From: Epiperipatus broadwayi
Lineage: Eukaryota; Onychophora; Udeonychophora; Euonychophora; Peripatidae
Reading direction: 5' to 3'
DNA length: 64,000 bases
Assembly: GCA_028023455.1 (NCBI GenBank)
Contig: JAQFVV010000031.1
Coordinates: 2,852,001-2,916,000, forward strand
Part shown: piece after piece, positions 1 to 12,461 of the stretch
Numbering within the stretch: the first letter of the stretch is position 1
Layout of the letters: every line of letters starts with the position of its first letter
Notes under the pieces: model-generated
Told to the model about the DNA's origin: nothing
The model's input: the letters and a program-made list of their open reading frames with translations, nothing else
Database searches by the model: none
Position numbers and translations under genes: made by a program

Positions 1-157
1 GTGTTAGTTGACAAAGACTACCGAGGATAGTCAAAAGCACTTCTAAATTGATAAAAATTTTAAAGTTATACTTTATGTATTTCTAATTACTGTATTTATA
101 AATATTGAATTATAAGATTACATATATTGATTTGAAGAAATACAGACATCAAATTAT

Positions 158-161
<4 letters not shown>

Positions 162-250
<89 letters not shown>
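162..250. repeat. (TA)n microsatellite, about 89 bp
   Basis: Uninterrupted alternating TA. It directly abuts the left end of the palindromic element that starts near 252, so that element probably inserted into or beside the array. The stretch before it (1-160) is AT-rich with nothing recognisable. Confidence 0.97.
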
Positions 251-251
<1 letters not shown>

Positions 252-254
<3 letters not shown>

Positions 255-722
255 ACCATTAGAAAACAGTCAACACTTAGATAATTCCAATATAGATAAC
301 ATTCAAGAATTTTAAACTGTTGTCAAGGCAACCTCCTTTTAGCAATAGAGGTGGAATCCCACCTTTGTTAATGGTCTCATATTTATAAAGACACTAAAGA
401 TTACAAAGTGACCACAAAGATTGAAATTATTACAATATTTAGAGTCATCACATGATCACTATTTCTTATACTAGCACATAATTGTTGTAAACAAAGGCAA
501 AACTCTCCATACTCTGGTTAGCACAGGGTGGCACTACTGTATGGAGAGTTTTGCCTTTGTTTACAATATTTAGAGTCTTTATAAATATACAGACCATTAA
601 TATAGGTGAGATTCCACCTCTATTGCTAAAAGGAGGTCGCCTTGACAACAGTTTGAAATTATTGATTGTTATCTATATTGAGATTGTCTAAGTGTTGACT
701 GGTTTCTAATGGTTACTTATAA
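252..722. mobile_element. Palindromic (foldback/MITE-like) element, family B copy 1
   Basis: The arms at about 252-405 and 578-722 are imperfect reverse complements. Both carry a core like TGTCAAGGCRACCTCC and an outer end like TAACCATTAGAAA. The inverted structure has no coding capacity. A second copy sits near 22.0-22.7 kb and shares the TGTCAAGGCAACC core and the outer AACCAGT end. The centre is interrupted by a younger hairpin insertion (447-560). The left edge touches (TA)n and the right edge lies in AT-rich DNA, so the target duplication cannot be read; TA is possible. Confidence 0.75.
430..577. mobile_element. Hairpin element, family A short form, nested in family B, with 17-bp flanking repeat
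   Basis: An insert of 114 bp (447-560) lies between two exact 17-bp direct repeats, TTACAATATTTAGAGTC at 430-446 and 561-577, which look like a target-site duplication. It starts ATCACATGATCACTATTTCT and ends in a hairpin whose right arm reads TATGGAGAGTTTTGCCTTTG (541-560 region). The same left end and hairpin arms occur at 40,148-40,339, and a longer version occurs at 14,244-14,926. It has no coding capacity. The long duplication points to target-primed insertion rather than a typical TA- or 8-bp-duplicating DNA transposon. Confidence 0.75.
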
Positions 723-815
723 ACCTATTTAGCCTTAAACATTATTACATTTATGTATATACATATATATGCAATATCAAGCTTTCAATAAGTGCATTAA
801 TAATAAAATAGCTCT

Positions 816-918
816 ATTGCTTGGGAGTTTATAAGAAATTTTAGAACTAGAAATGACAGAATTGAGCCAAGGTCCATGGACCTGGAATTCCAATCTGCCA
901 CTCTATCACAATATTTAA
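816..918. repeat. Dispersed repeat, family D, copy 1
   Basis: It is alignable by eye with 27,241-27,311 and 59,181-59,272. Shared blocks are GTTTATAAGAARTT near the start, a GAAATGACA-like block in the middle and CTGCYACTCTATMACAATAT at the end (the last block not in copy 2). It may be tRNA-derived, but no clear A/B boxes survive. It does not code for protein. Confidence 0.55.
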
Positions 919-1019
919 TCACATGGCTATTAAATATTTTGTTACAATAGACCAGACATCTCTCAATGACTAAAGATGATTTCTGCAATGGCCTGTAAAA
1001 TAGTATATGCAATATTGTG

Positions 1020-4000
1020 AAAGATGTGTGTAGTATTGCATTAAAAGATTTAATATAATATATATTATCTGTGTGTATTTGTGAATATACAAGTTTTAAT
1101 GCTAATAAGTTTGATAAATCACAGTATTTAAATAGAAAATTGGGTTATTTTTTGGCTAAAATATTCGGATAATGACATCATATCAAGAATATTGTGAATT
1201 AATTCGACTTGTTTACATATGTCCTTCCAAATTAATTATTAAACACACATATGCACACACATGCGAATAACTAACACGTGTAATTAAAAAGAAAAGTAAA
1301 AATAATTGTTAGCTTTAAATTTAGAATAATAATGAACTTTCAGCAATCAATAAATCAGCTAATTTCAATTCAGGTCCAAGAATATCTTTTAAAAAGGTAT
1401 TTACATAATATAAATAAATATACAAATATATATATGAGAAAGTCATAGTAAACATTTTAGCAATGCATACAAATCAAACATTTGCAATTTTTCTCTTCTT
1501 CAATCATCAATAGGCAGTAACTGAATGGCTTCAAACATGATATATAGATGAATTTTCTATGCTCATTGATAAACTGGCATCAACACAATACAGCTGTATT
1601 TATTTCTCCCACATACCCCCTTCAATTCATCAGGCTAAATACAAAATCACATGATATTCCAAGACTGATGTATATTGTGAAGTAATAAATTAAACTTTCT
1701 TTGAATGAACATTACTTTTTTATTTTGCGTTTTCCATCATTCTGTTCCTCTGGAAGAAGGTCAAATATAAAATAATAATTATATTTTAAATCATGTTTCA
1801 AAACGTAGATTACCCATATTTATATTATCTGTCTTTGAACTATTATATAATAAACAATGTTCATTAAAATGTTTAAGGAATGATCAATGTTATTCATTCA
1901 CTGAGATATGAAAATTTGCTATGTCAGTATAAACTAAGAAATTGTATTTTTAAAAGATCAATTAATACAATTGTCTTTAATAATATGAAAATTCTAGCAA
2001 AGGACTTTAATATTAAAAAAATGTAAAATAAAAGAAGCAATATTTATTCAGAGACTAATTTATTGAATCAGGAGTCACCAGTCATTGATGTATCACAGAG
2101 TTTTGTCCTTTTATAGAATCAGTTGAAAATGATTGCCTTTATGCAAATGAAAATACAATATTGAGCTAAATTTATACGATTAATATTATGTTATATACAT
2201 AGCTTTCTAGATATATTTAAATATTTTAAAAAATAAAATACCCACCACCATTTTCTTTAAAATCTTTTTTATTACTTACAGAATCAATTAACTCAGTGAG
2301 TAAAAAAAAATATGGTAATTAGAACTTCATTTTTAAATTAAATTAAATCAATTTAATAAGAGACTGAATGGTAGTCAAGATTATGGAATGTAAATTTTAA
2401 TATACACACTGTGAATGTGTAAATATATACATCTAGTAAGTTTTTATATATCAGGATCACTACATTACTACAAAACTTAGCATTGTAAAATAAAAATACT
2501 GTGAAAAAAATAAAGTTAAGAAATTTTTAGTCCATAGAAAATTTTTGAAATACTAATATTACTTAAGCACAACTTAATAGAGTAATGCATGTAATAAAGA
2601 GAAATAGTAACTATGTGATCAAAACTATTACAAGCCAGTGTAAAATTTGCTGCCAAATTAATTTTTAAAAGATTAAAACTTAAAGATTGACAACAGTTTA
2701 AAATAAATTTAGTGAGATACCTTCTTTAAATCAAAGAATGCTAAGTGAAAAAAATAAAAACATACAATTTACGTGGGGCTCCTGTATTATGTTTTTTAAC
2801 TTGAACGCATGGAAGCCAATACCATCTATAGGTATATATAATGATTATTTAGCAATTTTATTTTTAAAATGTTGATTATTTTAGGAATAACTTTTATATA
2901 TATTTTTAAATTAAGAAAGATAACATTTTAAAATAATCAAAATTATTACTATTTACTAAATATATATATATAATGGTGATCCCTAAAACAACCATCACTA
3001 TAAAAATAGTTTTTTAATATATATATATTAAAATTTCATCCAGATTTGGATTATAATTTAATTTTATAATCTCAAATAATAACATCATGTTTAACAACGT
3101 GATGATTAAAATTCATAACATTTTGCTTACTATTGGAATAAAACACTATTATAATTCATATAATTTTGTAAGTTGCTAGTTTTTATATGTTAGTTACAGA
3201 CTTTGTTAGATATTTTTAAGCATGATTTAGCTGAAAGTAGTTTTTATAGTTCAAATAATGTATGTAAGCCAATAGGGGAAAATAAAACTTATTTTGAAAA
3301 CACATTCATTAATATTAATATTCACTAATTTAATGATAACTTAAATGTTTGATTACATACAATCATTTACATATTGATTACATTCACTCGATAGTAAAAA
3401 TTGGTAAACAAATTAACTTAAAACCAGGAATCAAAGAATAGCAAACTTTGAATTTGAAATTTTATATATTATCCATTAATCTGCAGAAGTAGTATATAAT
3501 CATGGCTGATTAATCGATTTTTAATTTATAAATTTTAAACGTAAAGCTATTGTCAAATGATTATTATTATATATTATTAATAAAATTAGTATTAATCTTA
3601 AAGTATTTAGTATATCAATATTATGTATTTTTAATTTTAATACATATACTGCAGCGTGCTATTTATTATGTGAGTGGTTTTATTACTTAAAAAATTATAA
3701 AACATGGTGTTTCATTTTTTATTTTTAAGCATATTATACCAAAAAATAGTTGAATATAATTAATCATTGTGATAATGCATTTATATATATATATATACAC
3801 ACACATTTACCTATTAAGCATATTTTACATACACACACATAAATACATATACACATATGTTTAAATAAGAATGTTTATTTTCTCTAAATGAAGCATTGTT
3901 ATATTTTTCGCCATTGCTCTAAATAGTTTTTTAGGATCTTATATATACATTATATCATTTGTCTTACGATGTGCATAATATCAAGATATTTTTTAATAAC

Positions 4001-6780
4001 TTTGAAGATATTAGAAGAGGAAAATAAATATCTAAAATAAGCAAATAAAATGCAACGAGTTTCCAAAAAGTTTAAAGATTAGTAAACATAATTTAAAAAA
4101 AAAAAAAGGAATAAGTTTAACAAATTACTATAATGTGGATAGAAATATAATGAATAAAATTATTTATAGAATTAACTTCAGATGTAGTGCATTAGGCTGA
4201 AATAATATATTAAAAGAAAATGTAACTATCAGAAATATGAGGCCTTTCATATATGTGTTTTTCTCAAGCTTATTTAATGATCTGAGATCTGAATATTTAA
4301 TAAAAAAATCAAATGGAAATTATAAATAACACCATAAAATATAGGGAAAAGTTGGATAATAAAATTAATAGAAGAAATAAAATATTAAAATACATAAGTA
4401 AGATAGAAAGGATCACTGAAATCAAAGAAAAAATTAAAAAACTAAAATATATAAATATGGACTGGCCTGTTGTTAGAAAAGATAATAATGGATGAACATC
4501 AAACCTTAAAGTGAGTCTTAAAATTTTTTTAATTAAAAGATCTGGAAATAAACCACACATAAAATGGACTAATCAAATAGAGATATATAGTCCATATGGC
4601 ATTGAAAATAATGGAATAAACTCGGACAAATCTTAATTTTTAGTGGATCCACAACAATTGAAAGTAGAAAGGATGATGATGCTTTGTTTTGAAATTTCTT
4701 TCAGTAATCCAATATATTTTTTTCATAACAAACATTCTCTTTTATAGCTAAGTAGAAAAATAACACTTTATAGCATTACTTAAATTAATTAGTTTTTTCA
4801 ATACAATTTTGAAATTGTGTTATTGTTATAAATAAAAGTAATTACAATTCCTTAAAAACGAACTAAACAGAATTTGAATTTTTTCACCATATTTTATAGG
4901 ACATTTAAATTCATTTTGCGATATTAATTACACCATAGTTATTAGAAAAATAAATTAACGTCTTTATATATTACACTATTTATTAAATACTTATTAAGCA
5001 TTTGCTCATCTTCTCGTTCTTCTTAATATTATTTAATTTAACAAGTTATTTAAAATACAATATATTTGACAAACTTTTTGATTATGTGTATTAAAATTTA
5101 TTGTTACTTCAAGAAATTATTGATTGAAAATCAATTATTTTATTTTGTCTTTTTTTTTTTTAAAAAAAAAGCATAAATAGCATAGTTTCTAAAAAAAATT
5201 TCTAAACAAAATTTAATTTATTAAAATATTATTAGTTAAAAAATTATTCATTTATTAAATTTAAATATTTATCTATTTATAATATGAAACTTTGTTTGAA
5301 CTATTCCTACCTTAAATTAACTTGTATCCAGCTCGGATCATTAGAAAAGAAATTTTTTAACTTATTGTGTCTTTTATACTAGCATATGCAAGAGGAAATG
5401 ACGTTTAGAGAAAATGGATTGTGTCAAATAAATATATAATAGAGCGAACGTAGTGTTTACAAAAAGAAATCAATTATAGTACATTATTTAATTTTTTATT
5501 ATATAAAATGCTCTCTCTTTTACAAATTTTCAAAAAGTTTTGTTTTTGTTTGAGTCAAGGGAAGAATTCTCTTAATAGTCATCTGCAAGGTTAAATCAAC
5601 AACTTCGACGATTTGAAAAAAAAAAAAAACTTTCGTCTTTTAGTTTTTCGGCTTTAAAATTATAGATATTAATGAAGTTATATATATTTAAAGTTATTTA
5701 CAAAACCAAATTCGTTGATTAATAGATACTCTTACATCTAAATATGCTTAAAAGGCATAATAAAAATATGTTTTTTAAAAAATATTTATCTATATATTAT
5801 TCATGTAGATAAAATCTAAACATTCTTTAAATATCGCACTGCAAAATGAAGTACCGTCAAAAAGCTTATTCCAGAGGAGCAGTAAAACAAAAAGGCATTT
5901 TTGTCAGGCTTTTCAATTACGACAGTGAAGGTTTGAAAAGTTTTTATTATTATTATTTTTCTTTCTAGTTGACAATTTACTAATCAATATTGAATTATTA
6001 AATGTGACGATTATAAACCGGCTGCCTTCATGAAAAATTCCAAGTTTGATTTGTATTTGAATTCGACTTTTTTTTCTCACGCATAAAAGGTGACATACAA
6101 GTTTTTCCTTATAAAGAAATCTGTTCAAGAGTGATTTAAGTGACCCTAAAAAAAGTTATAAAAAAATATTTTAAATAGAACAAAAATATTTTCTAAACTT
6201 AATGATTTTTTTTTTTTTTTTACATATCCACATAAAAACTTCAGTTTGAGCAACAGGTAACTAGAGATTTAAAATAAGAACATTCAGTTTAACGACTAGT
6301 ATGCAAGTACAAAAACAAATTATATTAAAGTGTTTAATATCTATCATTTGGACATTTTAAATTGTGAGAAGCGCTTAAGAAATAGAATGTATACCAAATA
6401 AAGAAAACCAGAAATAAAAATGAAACGTTAATAATCAAGAAACTATTATAGACAGTATAAAAATCGATTTTATTCTCTAATCATGAAAGTAGTCAAACAG
6501 TAAGAAATTGAATATATTCCAAAAATGAAGATGTGAAAAACTTGAGCAAATGGATGCAATAAACAAACAGTAATAAACTAAAAAAAAGTGTGGGAAACAC
6601 TTGATATTGGTTTTATTAATTTATTATAAGGTCTGATGAAAAATAAGCTTTTTCCCTTCAAAATATTTAGTCAGGTTAATGTTATACAAGTAGATAAAAG
6701 TTGTTGTAATACATGCTATTCATTATTTATGTGTAAAGTGTAGACATTGAAACTAGTGCATAATTTTGTTTAAGCAGTCT
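1020..6780. other. AT-rich stretch with no recognisable gene
   Basis: Both strands show only short, biased open frames and homopolymer runs. A pair of overlapping opposite-strand frames at 4,309-4,560 is low-complexity (Lys/Ile/Asn-rich on one strand, Phe/Leu/Ile-rich on the other) and is not supported as a gene. A poly-A tract lies near 4,097 and several poly-T runs near 5,150 and 6,210. No dispersed repeat was matched here. Confidence 0.6.
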
Positions 6781-6819
6781 TAATAAGTGTGTATTAGTTT
6801 GTTGAACTATTAATGGTCC

Positions 6820-7277
6820 TTCTGTTTTTTTTCTTGCTTTACAGGATTATTTAGACATCGAATAAGATCCAGGTGTCATTGTGTCAGTTTGGTGAGGCCA
6901 TGACTTCCTCTCTTTTCTTTAGTTTTTTATTGTGTTTAAAAAGAATTTTTTCTCATTTTGTTGAGGGAAGTGGAAGATTTTGTGGCATCTCATCAGCCAT
7001 AAGGCCATTGTAATGAAAAGTGACAGTTTTACAATGGCAAAATGTTTGGTTTGGATACTACTCTTCAGGGAGGTAATTGTGTAGTAGTCTATTTTTGTCC
7101 TTTCATAAATGATTTTTTTTATGTGTTTAGGCCTTTGCTTGATCTAATTAGATGGGCAAAGGTTTCCTCATCTTTTCTGCATAGTTGACATATGGGGTTA
7201 AGTTTTGTGATCCGTCTTTTGTAATTCAGGAACCAATTCATAGGCATGAAATCCATAACACTAACCCTAACCCTAAG
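6820..7277 (-). pseudogene. Non-LTR retrotransposon 3'-end fragment (C-terminal CCHC-like region)
   Basis: On the minus strand a short frame starting near 7,251 reads through NPICQLCRKDEETFAHLIR, the pattern C-x2-C-x7-H found at the C-termini of many LINE reverse transcriptases. The final Cys of the usual CCHC is not evident, and a stop follows about 10 residues later. The segment is visibly less AT-rich than its surroundings. An A8 tract on the minus strand (6,822-6,829) could be the poly-A tail. Upstream on the minus strand the fragment is joined to TTAGGG-type repeats. No RT core remains. R2/NeSL-like or another LINE clade cannot be separated on this little sequence. Confidence 0.5.
7261..7276. 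repeat. Short interstitial CCCTAA (telomere-type) repeat
   Basis: CTAACCCTAACCCTAA is two and a half units of the TTAGGG telomere motif on the complementary strand. It sits exactly at the 5' junction of the minus-strand LINE fragment. It could be chance, filler DNA at an insertion junction, or an end-repair scar. Confidence 0.6.
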
Positions 7278-7289
7278 CTTTTTGATTAC

Positions 7290-8095
7290 AAAAATATCAG
7301 AATGGCAGAAGGCACTGTGAGCAAGTAGTAAAATATTTTATCATCATCAATCAAATTTTACTTGTTTTACACAGAATGTTAATACCATCTATTACAACAT
7401 TTTATGTTTAAGATTAAGAAACATTTCTATCAAATTATATAATTTGACAATAACAGATTTAATTATTAAGCCAAAGGTGTATGATTTTTAGGTTTTGTGA
7501 CATCTGATTTTGTCTATCATAAATGAATTGTGATTTTTTTAAAAATAAAAACTTTTTAGAAAGCTGGAGCTGTTTAAGATAGCCAGATTATAGCTAAACA
7601 AATGTTCTATATTCATTGGTTATTGATTAACTAACTAATTTTATCTGGAGTGTAGAAATCTTAAAAATAAATTTGGCTAGCCAGATGAATGTTCATATGA
7701 TTACCATAAAACAAAAATAAACTGATATTGATGACATAGATTATATTAATATTAAAAGTAAAGATAACCATGAGCCAGACACTTATAAGAATGTAACACT
7801 TCAACAACCAGTAATAAAAAGCATATGCTAAAAATCATATTTTTTTTTTACAGTTAATGCACTAACACTTATTTGACCAAATGATTAATCTGGAGCTTTT
7901 ATTACCTTGCTAAGAATAGGTAATTAGCTGCTTATCAACTTCTTTAGTTGCTAGTTTGATTGACTGTAAAGCATCTAGTAAAAAAAAAGAAATGTTAACC
8001 TTGTTTGTTAGATAAAAACATTCCAAGATGCAAGTGATCTGAATTTGAATTTCACATCATGGTTATGAAGGTGTTGTGCTAACCATTACAGTGCA
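7290..8095. other. AT-rich stretch with no recognisable feature
   Basis: No coding potential and no repeat match seen on either strand. Confidence 0.5.
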
Positions 8096-8104
8096 AATAT
8101 TTAA

Positions 8105-8320
8105 ACATATAGACTTCATTAAGGCTGTAGCCTCAATCACATGTGTATAAAATGCGATAGTAGGGACCTCTACAGGTCTTAAAACCAGCTTGTGGTTTTA
8201 AGACCTGTAGAGGTCCCTACTATCGTATTTTATATGCATGTGATTGAGGCTACAGCCTTAATGAATATTATTTACGTAATGAATGCGTGTTTAAATAATT
8301 TATAATTACATATAGACTTC
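8105..8320. mobile_element. Near-perfect hairpin element between 13-bp direct repeats
   Basis: Arms of about 73 bp (8,111-8,183 and 8,192-8,264) are reverse complements with about three differences, around a loop of about 8 bases. The whole unit plus a 43-bp AT-rich tail lies between exact 13-bp direct repeats ACATATAGACTTC (8,105-8,117 and 8,308-8,320). The arm sequence (with GACCTCTACAGGTC inside) does not match the other hairpin families here. If transcribed it would form a long double-stranded RNA. The high arm identity suggests a young insertion. Confidence 0.75.
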
Positions 8321-8599
8321 CAAAATAACATAACAATTAATAATGAAAAGGATTGTTATATAAAGTTTATAAATGAGTAACATAATTTTGTAAAAATTAT
8401 TATTATTTTTTATTGAAGTAACTGCCAGAAAAGTAGTCTACTTTGAGTATCTAAATAAATAAATAAAAACTTAATTTTGAAACTTAAAAACATTTTTTAT
8501 ACTTAATATTATATATTATTCTATTGTAAAATGTAACAAAACAAATATTACTAAGCAGCATCCAGCATAACTTTCACTCATGGCAGTATTTAAGTTGTC

Positions 8600-8665
8600 A
8601 TATATAGTTGATAGTTAGTTATGGGGAGCTAAAAATCTGAGTTCAAGTCCTTCTAATTAAATTAA
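8600..8665 (+). repeat. tRNA-like repeat fragment with B-box-like sequence
   Basis: GGGGAGCTAAAAATCTGAGT runs into a B-box-like TTCAAGTCC and TTCTAATTA. It matches the right arm of the small inverted element at 56,050-56,180. The tRNA origin is inferred from the B-box resemblance only. Confidence 0.45.
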
Positions 8666-8679
8666 GCGGGTACATTTAT

Positions 8680-11600
8680 TTATGACAGTGTGTAGGAATT
8701 TCCATTTTATAACCATATCACATGCACTTGTATTAAAAAAAAAAATCCTTATTATTTTTTAATTGTGCAAATAAATTCTCAGACAAATTATCATATAAGA
8801 GTTTAACATCATAAATTCATATTTAATATTCTCATAAGTATTATTAGCTCATATTTAATATTATATATTTATCCGTGTCAATTCACTAAACCTTGAATGA
8901 CATTTGACGATTTTTGATGGTAGTCATTATCTCTTATGATGGATCACAAATACTAAACAAACACCGTGAAAACCATTATTTATTTATGGCCATTTATTAT
9001 ATGTATTTAGACCATTAATTAACTCACAATGATAATAATACTGTATTTAGACCATTAATTAACTCACAACACAAATTTTTTCTTTTACCAATCTCTAATT
9101 ATTTACCAACATATTATTATATTTAAACTATATCTTAAAGATTGACATTCGTCAGTGATGATGATGACTAAACTAACTTCATAAGACAATGATTAACTCT
9201 AAGAAACATATAAACTTCTTTTAACAAAAACAAATTAAAATTTATTATCGGTTAATCATTAATATACAAATAGAAAATTTACATAACTAATCATGAAATT
9301 AACTACATTCAAATAATAATGATAATAACCAAAATCTTCCTCCTTTCCCCATAATAAAACTTAAATCCAATTGTTAATATTATAGAGTGTGATGTGTGGA
9401 TATTTATATCTCTAATGAGTGAAAAGAAATCTTATATTATAGAAACATTTTAACTTTTAAAATAAACACCCGATACATGCACAGACTCGCATATTGCATA
9501 TAACATACATTTTTATATTTATAATCTTAGTAATAATAATCAAAAAATACATATAGAAAAGTTAGCTAAATTATAAAGATAGGAATATCTAAAGAAATCA
9601 GTTTCAAATTACTTATCTCAATTTCCATTAATCTAGGTCACTAACTACTTTAAAATATATCTCTTATGATACTAAATTTCTACTGATTTGTACATTCATA
9701 CTCAACAAATATACATGTAAACATATTTATATTACTAGATGTGTGTGTATATATCTCACTTTCCATTATCAATAAAATTTGTATTTAATCCTTTACATAT
9801 AACATAAATAAAATATATTTATAAAATACCCAAATTAATACATAATAAAGACATCTGATAAAAAAAATACACATATAAATGGTTACATGTAATGATAATC
9901 TAATAATACATAATATATTAATAGGGTCAATATTTATTATTATTGAAAATTTCTAATAATTGATTTTCATTTTAATCTTTAAAGAGAGAGATAAATGGAT
10001 TTATTTAAAAAAAAGAATTGTTAATAATCACTGATAAAATAAAATTAATATTATCAAGTTCTTTTATTTTCTGATGTGGAGACAGTTTCAGTGATTCTGA
10101 TTAATTTCACTTTAAAGTTAGCCTTGCTTAAGAATTTGAATTCAGACACATACTAATTTTTAACATGTGTAGATCTATAAATTGCAGTGGTTTACTGGAA
10201 CAGTTCTATTTTCAGCTTGGGCTTGCAATTCTTCTGTTTTACTGCGATGATGATGCTGTGAAATAAATTGTTTATTTAGGGACCGTTTTAGCATTGGAAT
10301 GGTTTCTTCACTTCTTCTGCTCTGGTTATGACTGGTTTAATATAAATTTCAGCATTTTCTTGGTGCTTTTATTTAAATTTAGCAACAAAACAATAAAAGG
10401 ATTGAAAGTCTTCTTGACTTTGGAAAATCAGCTATAGGATGGTTTTAAACACTTTTTAGATTTAACTCTTCCGATGTGCATAAGAGTTCTTTGGGATCAA
10501 GTCACAAAAATCCAGCAACAAAATATCTTTCTGAGCCCATCATAATGTTGTAGAAACCTTCAAATAAAAAATATTAATGTGTGGTTTCCAAAAGGCAATC
10601 AGATTTATTCTGCTAAACTGTCTTATTTTTCAGACTATATATAGGTGTTGGCCTGTTGATGATATCACACACATTTTTGTTACTAAAACATCTGGTAATC
10701 CATAAATTACTACATCAGTTTAGCTTGATACAATCTTTTCTTTGAATTGACAATTTTTTTAAAAAATTTATTATTTGGTGTTGTCCAAATGATCTGGTCT
10801 CTGTAAGTTTTAATAGTTTGTTAATGAATTATTGTTCTCATCCTGCCATATTTCTTACATTGAAGTTATGTCTGAAATTGACCTTTATCCCTCTCTCATG
10901 ACCTGTAGATATTAGCTGGACATCAGTTGGACATTATCTGAAACCTTTCCTGACTCTTTTCACATAACACAAAAAATTGGTCTCAAATAATAAATAAGAA
11001 AACAAATTTTCACATAGAAAATACAAATTATTTAAAAACTCTTTAATACGTCTGTAAATGTTTAAGTTTGTGTTTGTACATACATGCACATACACACATA
11101 TATTCAAGTATATAAAACTTGCCTATCAAAAAGTAATCTAAGTGATTTGAAAGCTATGGGTTATTAATATCATTAGTATTAAAGTTATAAAATTAATTAG
11201 TAATGACAAAGTATTAATATCAAAACAGTATTAAGAAAGAATATTATAATTCATTAGATATACATTGAACATAGAAAGTTAACAAGTAGATTTAGAAAAA
11301 TAATATCTCATGGATTTTATGCCTACATACAATTATTTATATATGCTTAATATTTTTAATTTTTAAATACAACTATTAAAATATTCAATGATATAAACAT
11401 TGTCCTCTTTCACTAATAAAATTAGTTGAATGGAAGAAAATTATTTCTCCCACTTTCCTTCCAAAGTATTTGGAAATTGGTTATGTAGGGTTTGAACTTG
11501 CTACCCTACAGCTTAATATAACCACAGTGCACCTTATTTATACATTTAACAACAATTTTTTTTTTACTTTATCCATCACATGATTGCAATGGAATCACAA

Positions 11601-11890
11601 GACTAAATTGGAATGTGTACAATATATATAATGTAATCTGTGAACAATTTAAAATGTAATAGTTTATTTGTTGTCCAACAACATATGTCTGTGGGGAAAG
11701 AAAATTAACATTATTATATTTATTGATGTAACTCAAAAAGTTATTTAAATAATTTATAAAATTAATATTAAATGAATATTTTATTTGTTAATGTAAATTC
11801 AAAGACATTATATAAATGATACTGAATTAATAATCATAAATTTTAGATATTCAATAAAATGAATCCAAATTATTAAATATAATATTTTAT
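8680..11890. other. Mostly featureless; small tandem duplication and one less AT-rich block
   Basis: A 27-base unit (TGTATTTAGACCATTAATTA followed by ACTCACAA) occurs twice, at about 9,003-9,030 and 9,042-9,069. The block at 10,060-10,970 is clearly less AT-rich and may be an old insertion: on the minus strand it reads GFYNIMMGSERYFVAGFL before a stop, but I cannot assign it to a family. Another tRNA-like B-box remnant lies near 11,490-11,515 (GTTTGAACTTGCTACCC region, minus strand). No host gene is visible. Confidence 0.45.
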
Positions 11891-11926
11891 CGTATTTATG
11901 AGTTGGGTTTTATATTGAACTTATAT

Positions 11927-12354
11927 ATAATCAAAATTGCCCAAATCCAAATCTCAACTGGACTAGCCAAGAAAATAAAATCTAAAACACTACCAATGGT
12001 TTCACTGCTAAAAGCAGACTTCTCAAGTATAAAGGACTACAAAACAACAACATATTTATATCAAACATTACTCACAATTCCATTTACTTTCCATCCACCC
12101 TTAATATTAAAAGAATTTATAAATAAGTTAATTGCTTCAGAATCATATTTTTTTAATAATGAAGCTCTTTTTAATATTAAGGGTGGATGGGAAGGAAATG
12201 GAATTGTTGATAATGTTTAATTTAAATATGTTGTTATTTTGAAATTCTTTACACTTGAGAAATCTGCTTGTAGCAGTGAAACTACTGGTAGTGTTTTAGA
12301 TTTTGTTTTCTTGGCTAGTCTGTTGAGTTTTGGATTTGGGATAATTTTGATTAT
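11927..12354. mobile_element. Palindromic (foldback/MITE-like) element of about 430 bp
   Basis: The left arm (11,927-12,115) and right arm (12,168-12,354) are imperfect reverse complements along their whole length. For example, the outer ends are ATAATCAAAATT and AATTTTGATTAT, and CCATCCACCCTTAATATTAA on the left pairs with its complement at 12,172-12,191. The spacer is about 50 bp. An open frame that covers it is a by-product. No other copy was found here and the target duplication is unclear. Confidence 0.8.
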
Positions 12355-12378
12355 TTATTGACTAGTTTAGATTTATGC

Positions 12379-12384
<6 letters not shown>

Positions 12385-12459
<75 letters not shown>
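12385..12459. repeat. (TA)n microsatellite
   Basis: About 75 bp of alternating TA between the palindrome and the 5'-truncated LINE. The apparent Ile-Tyr repeat protein frame over it is an artefact of the repeat. Confidence 0.95.

Positions 12460-12461
<2 letters not shown>

Noticed and set aside
4309-4560. Overlapping 83- and 60-codon frames on opposite strands
   Set aside because: Low-complexity composition set by AT bias, no motif, and no neighbours suggesting a gene.
10060-10970. Less AT-rich block with a short readable minus-strand stretch
   Set aside because: Only one phrase of about 18 residues looks protein-like and I cannot place it in a family; noted but not called as a gene.
11903-12220. 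105-codon open frame
   Set aside because: It spans both arms of the palindrome at 11,927-12,354, so it is a by-product of a non-coding element.
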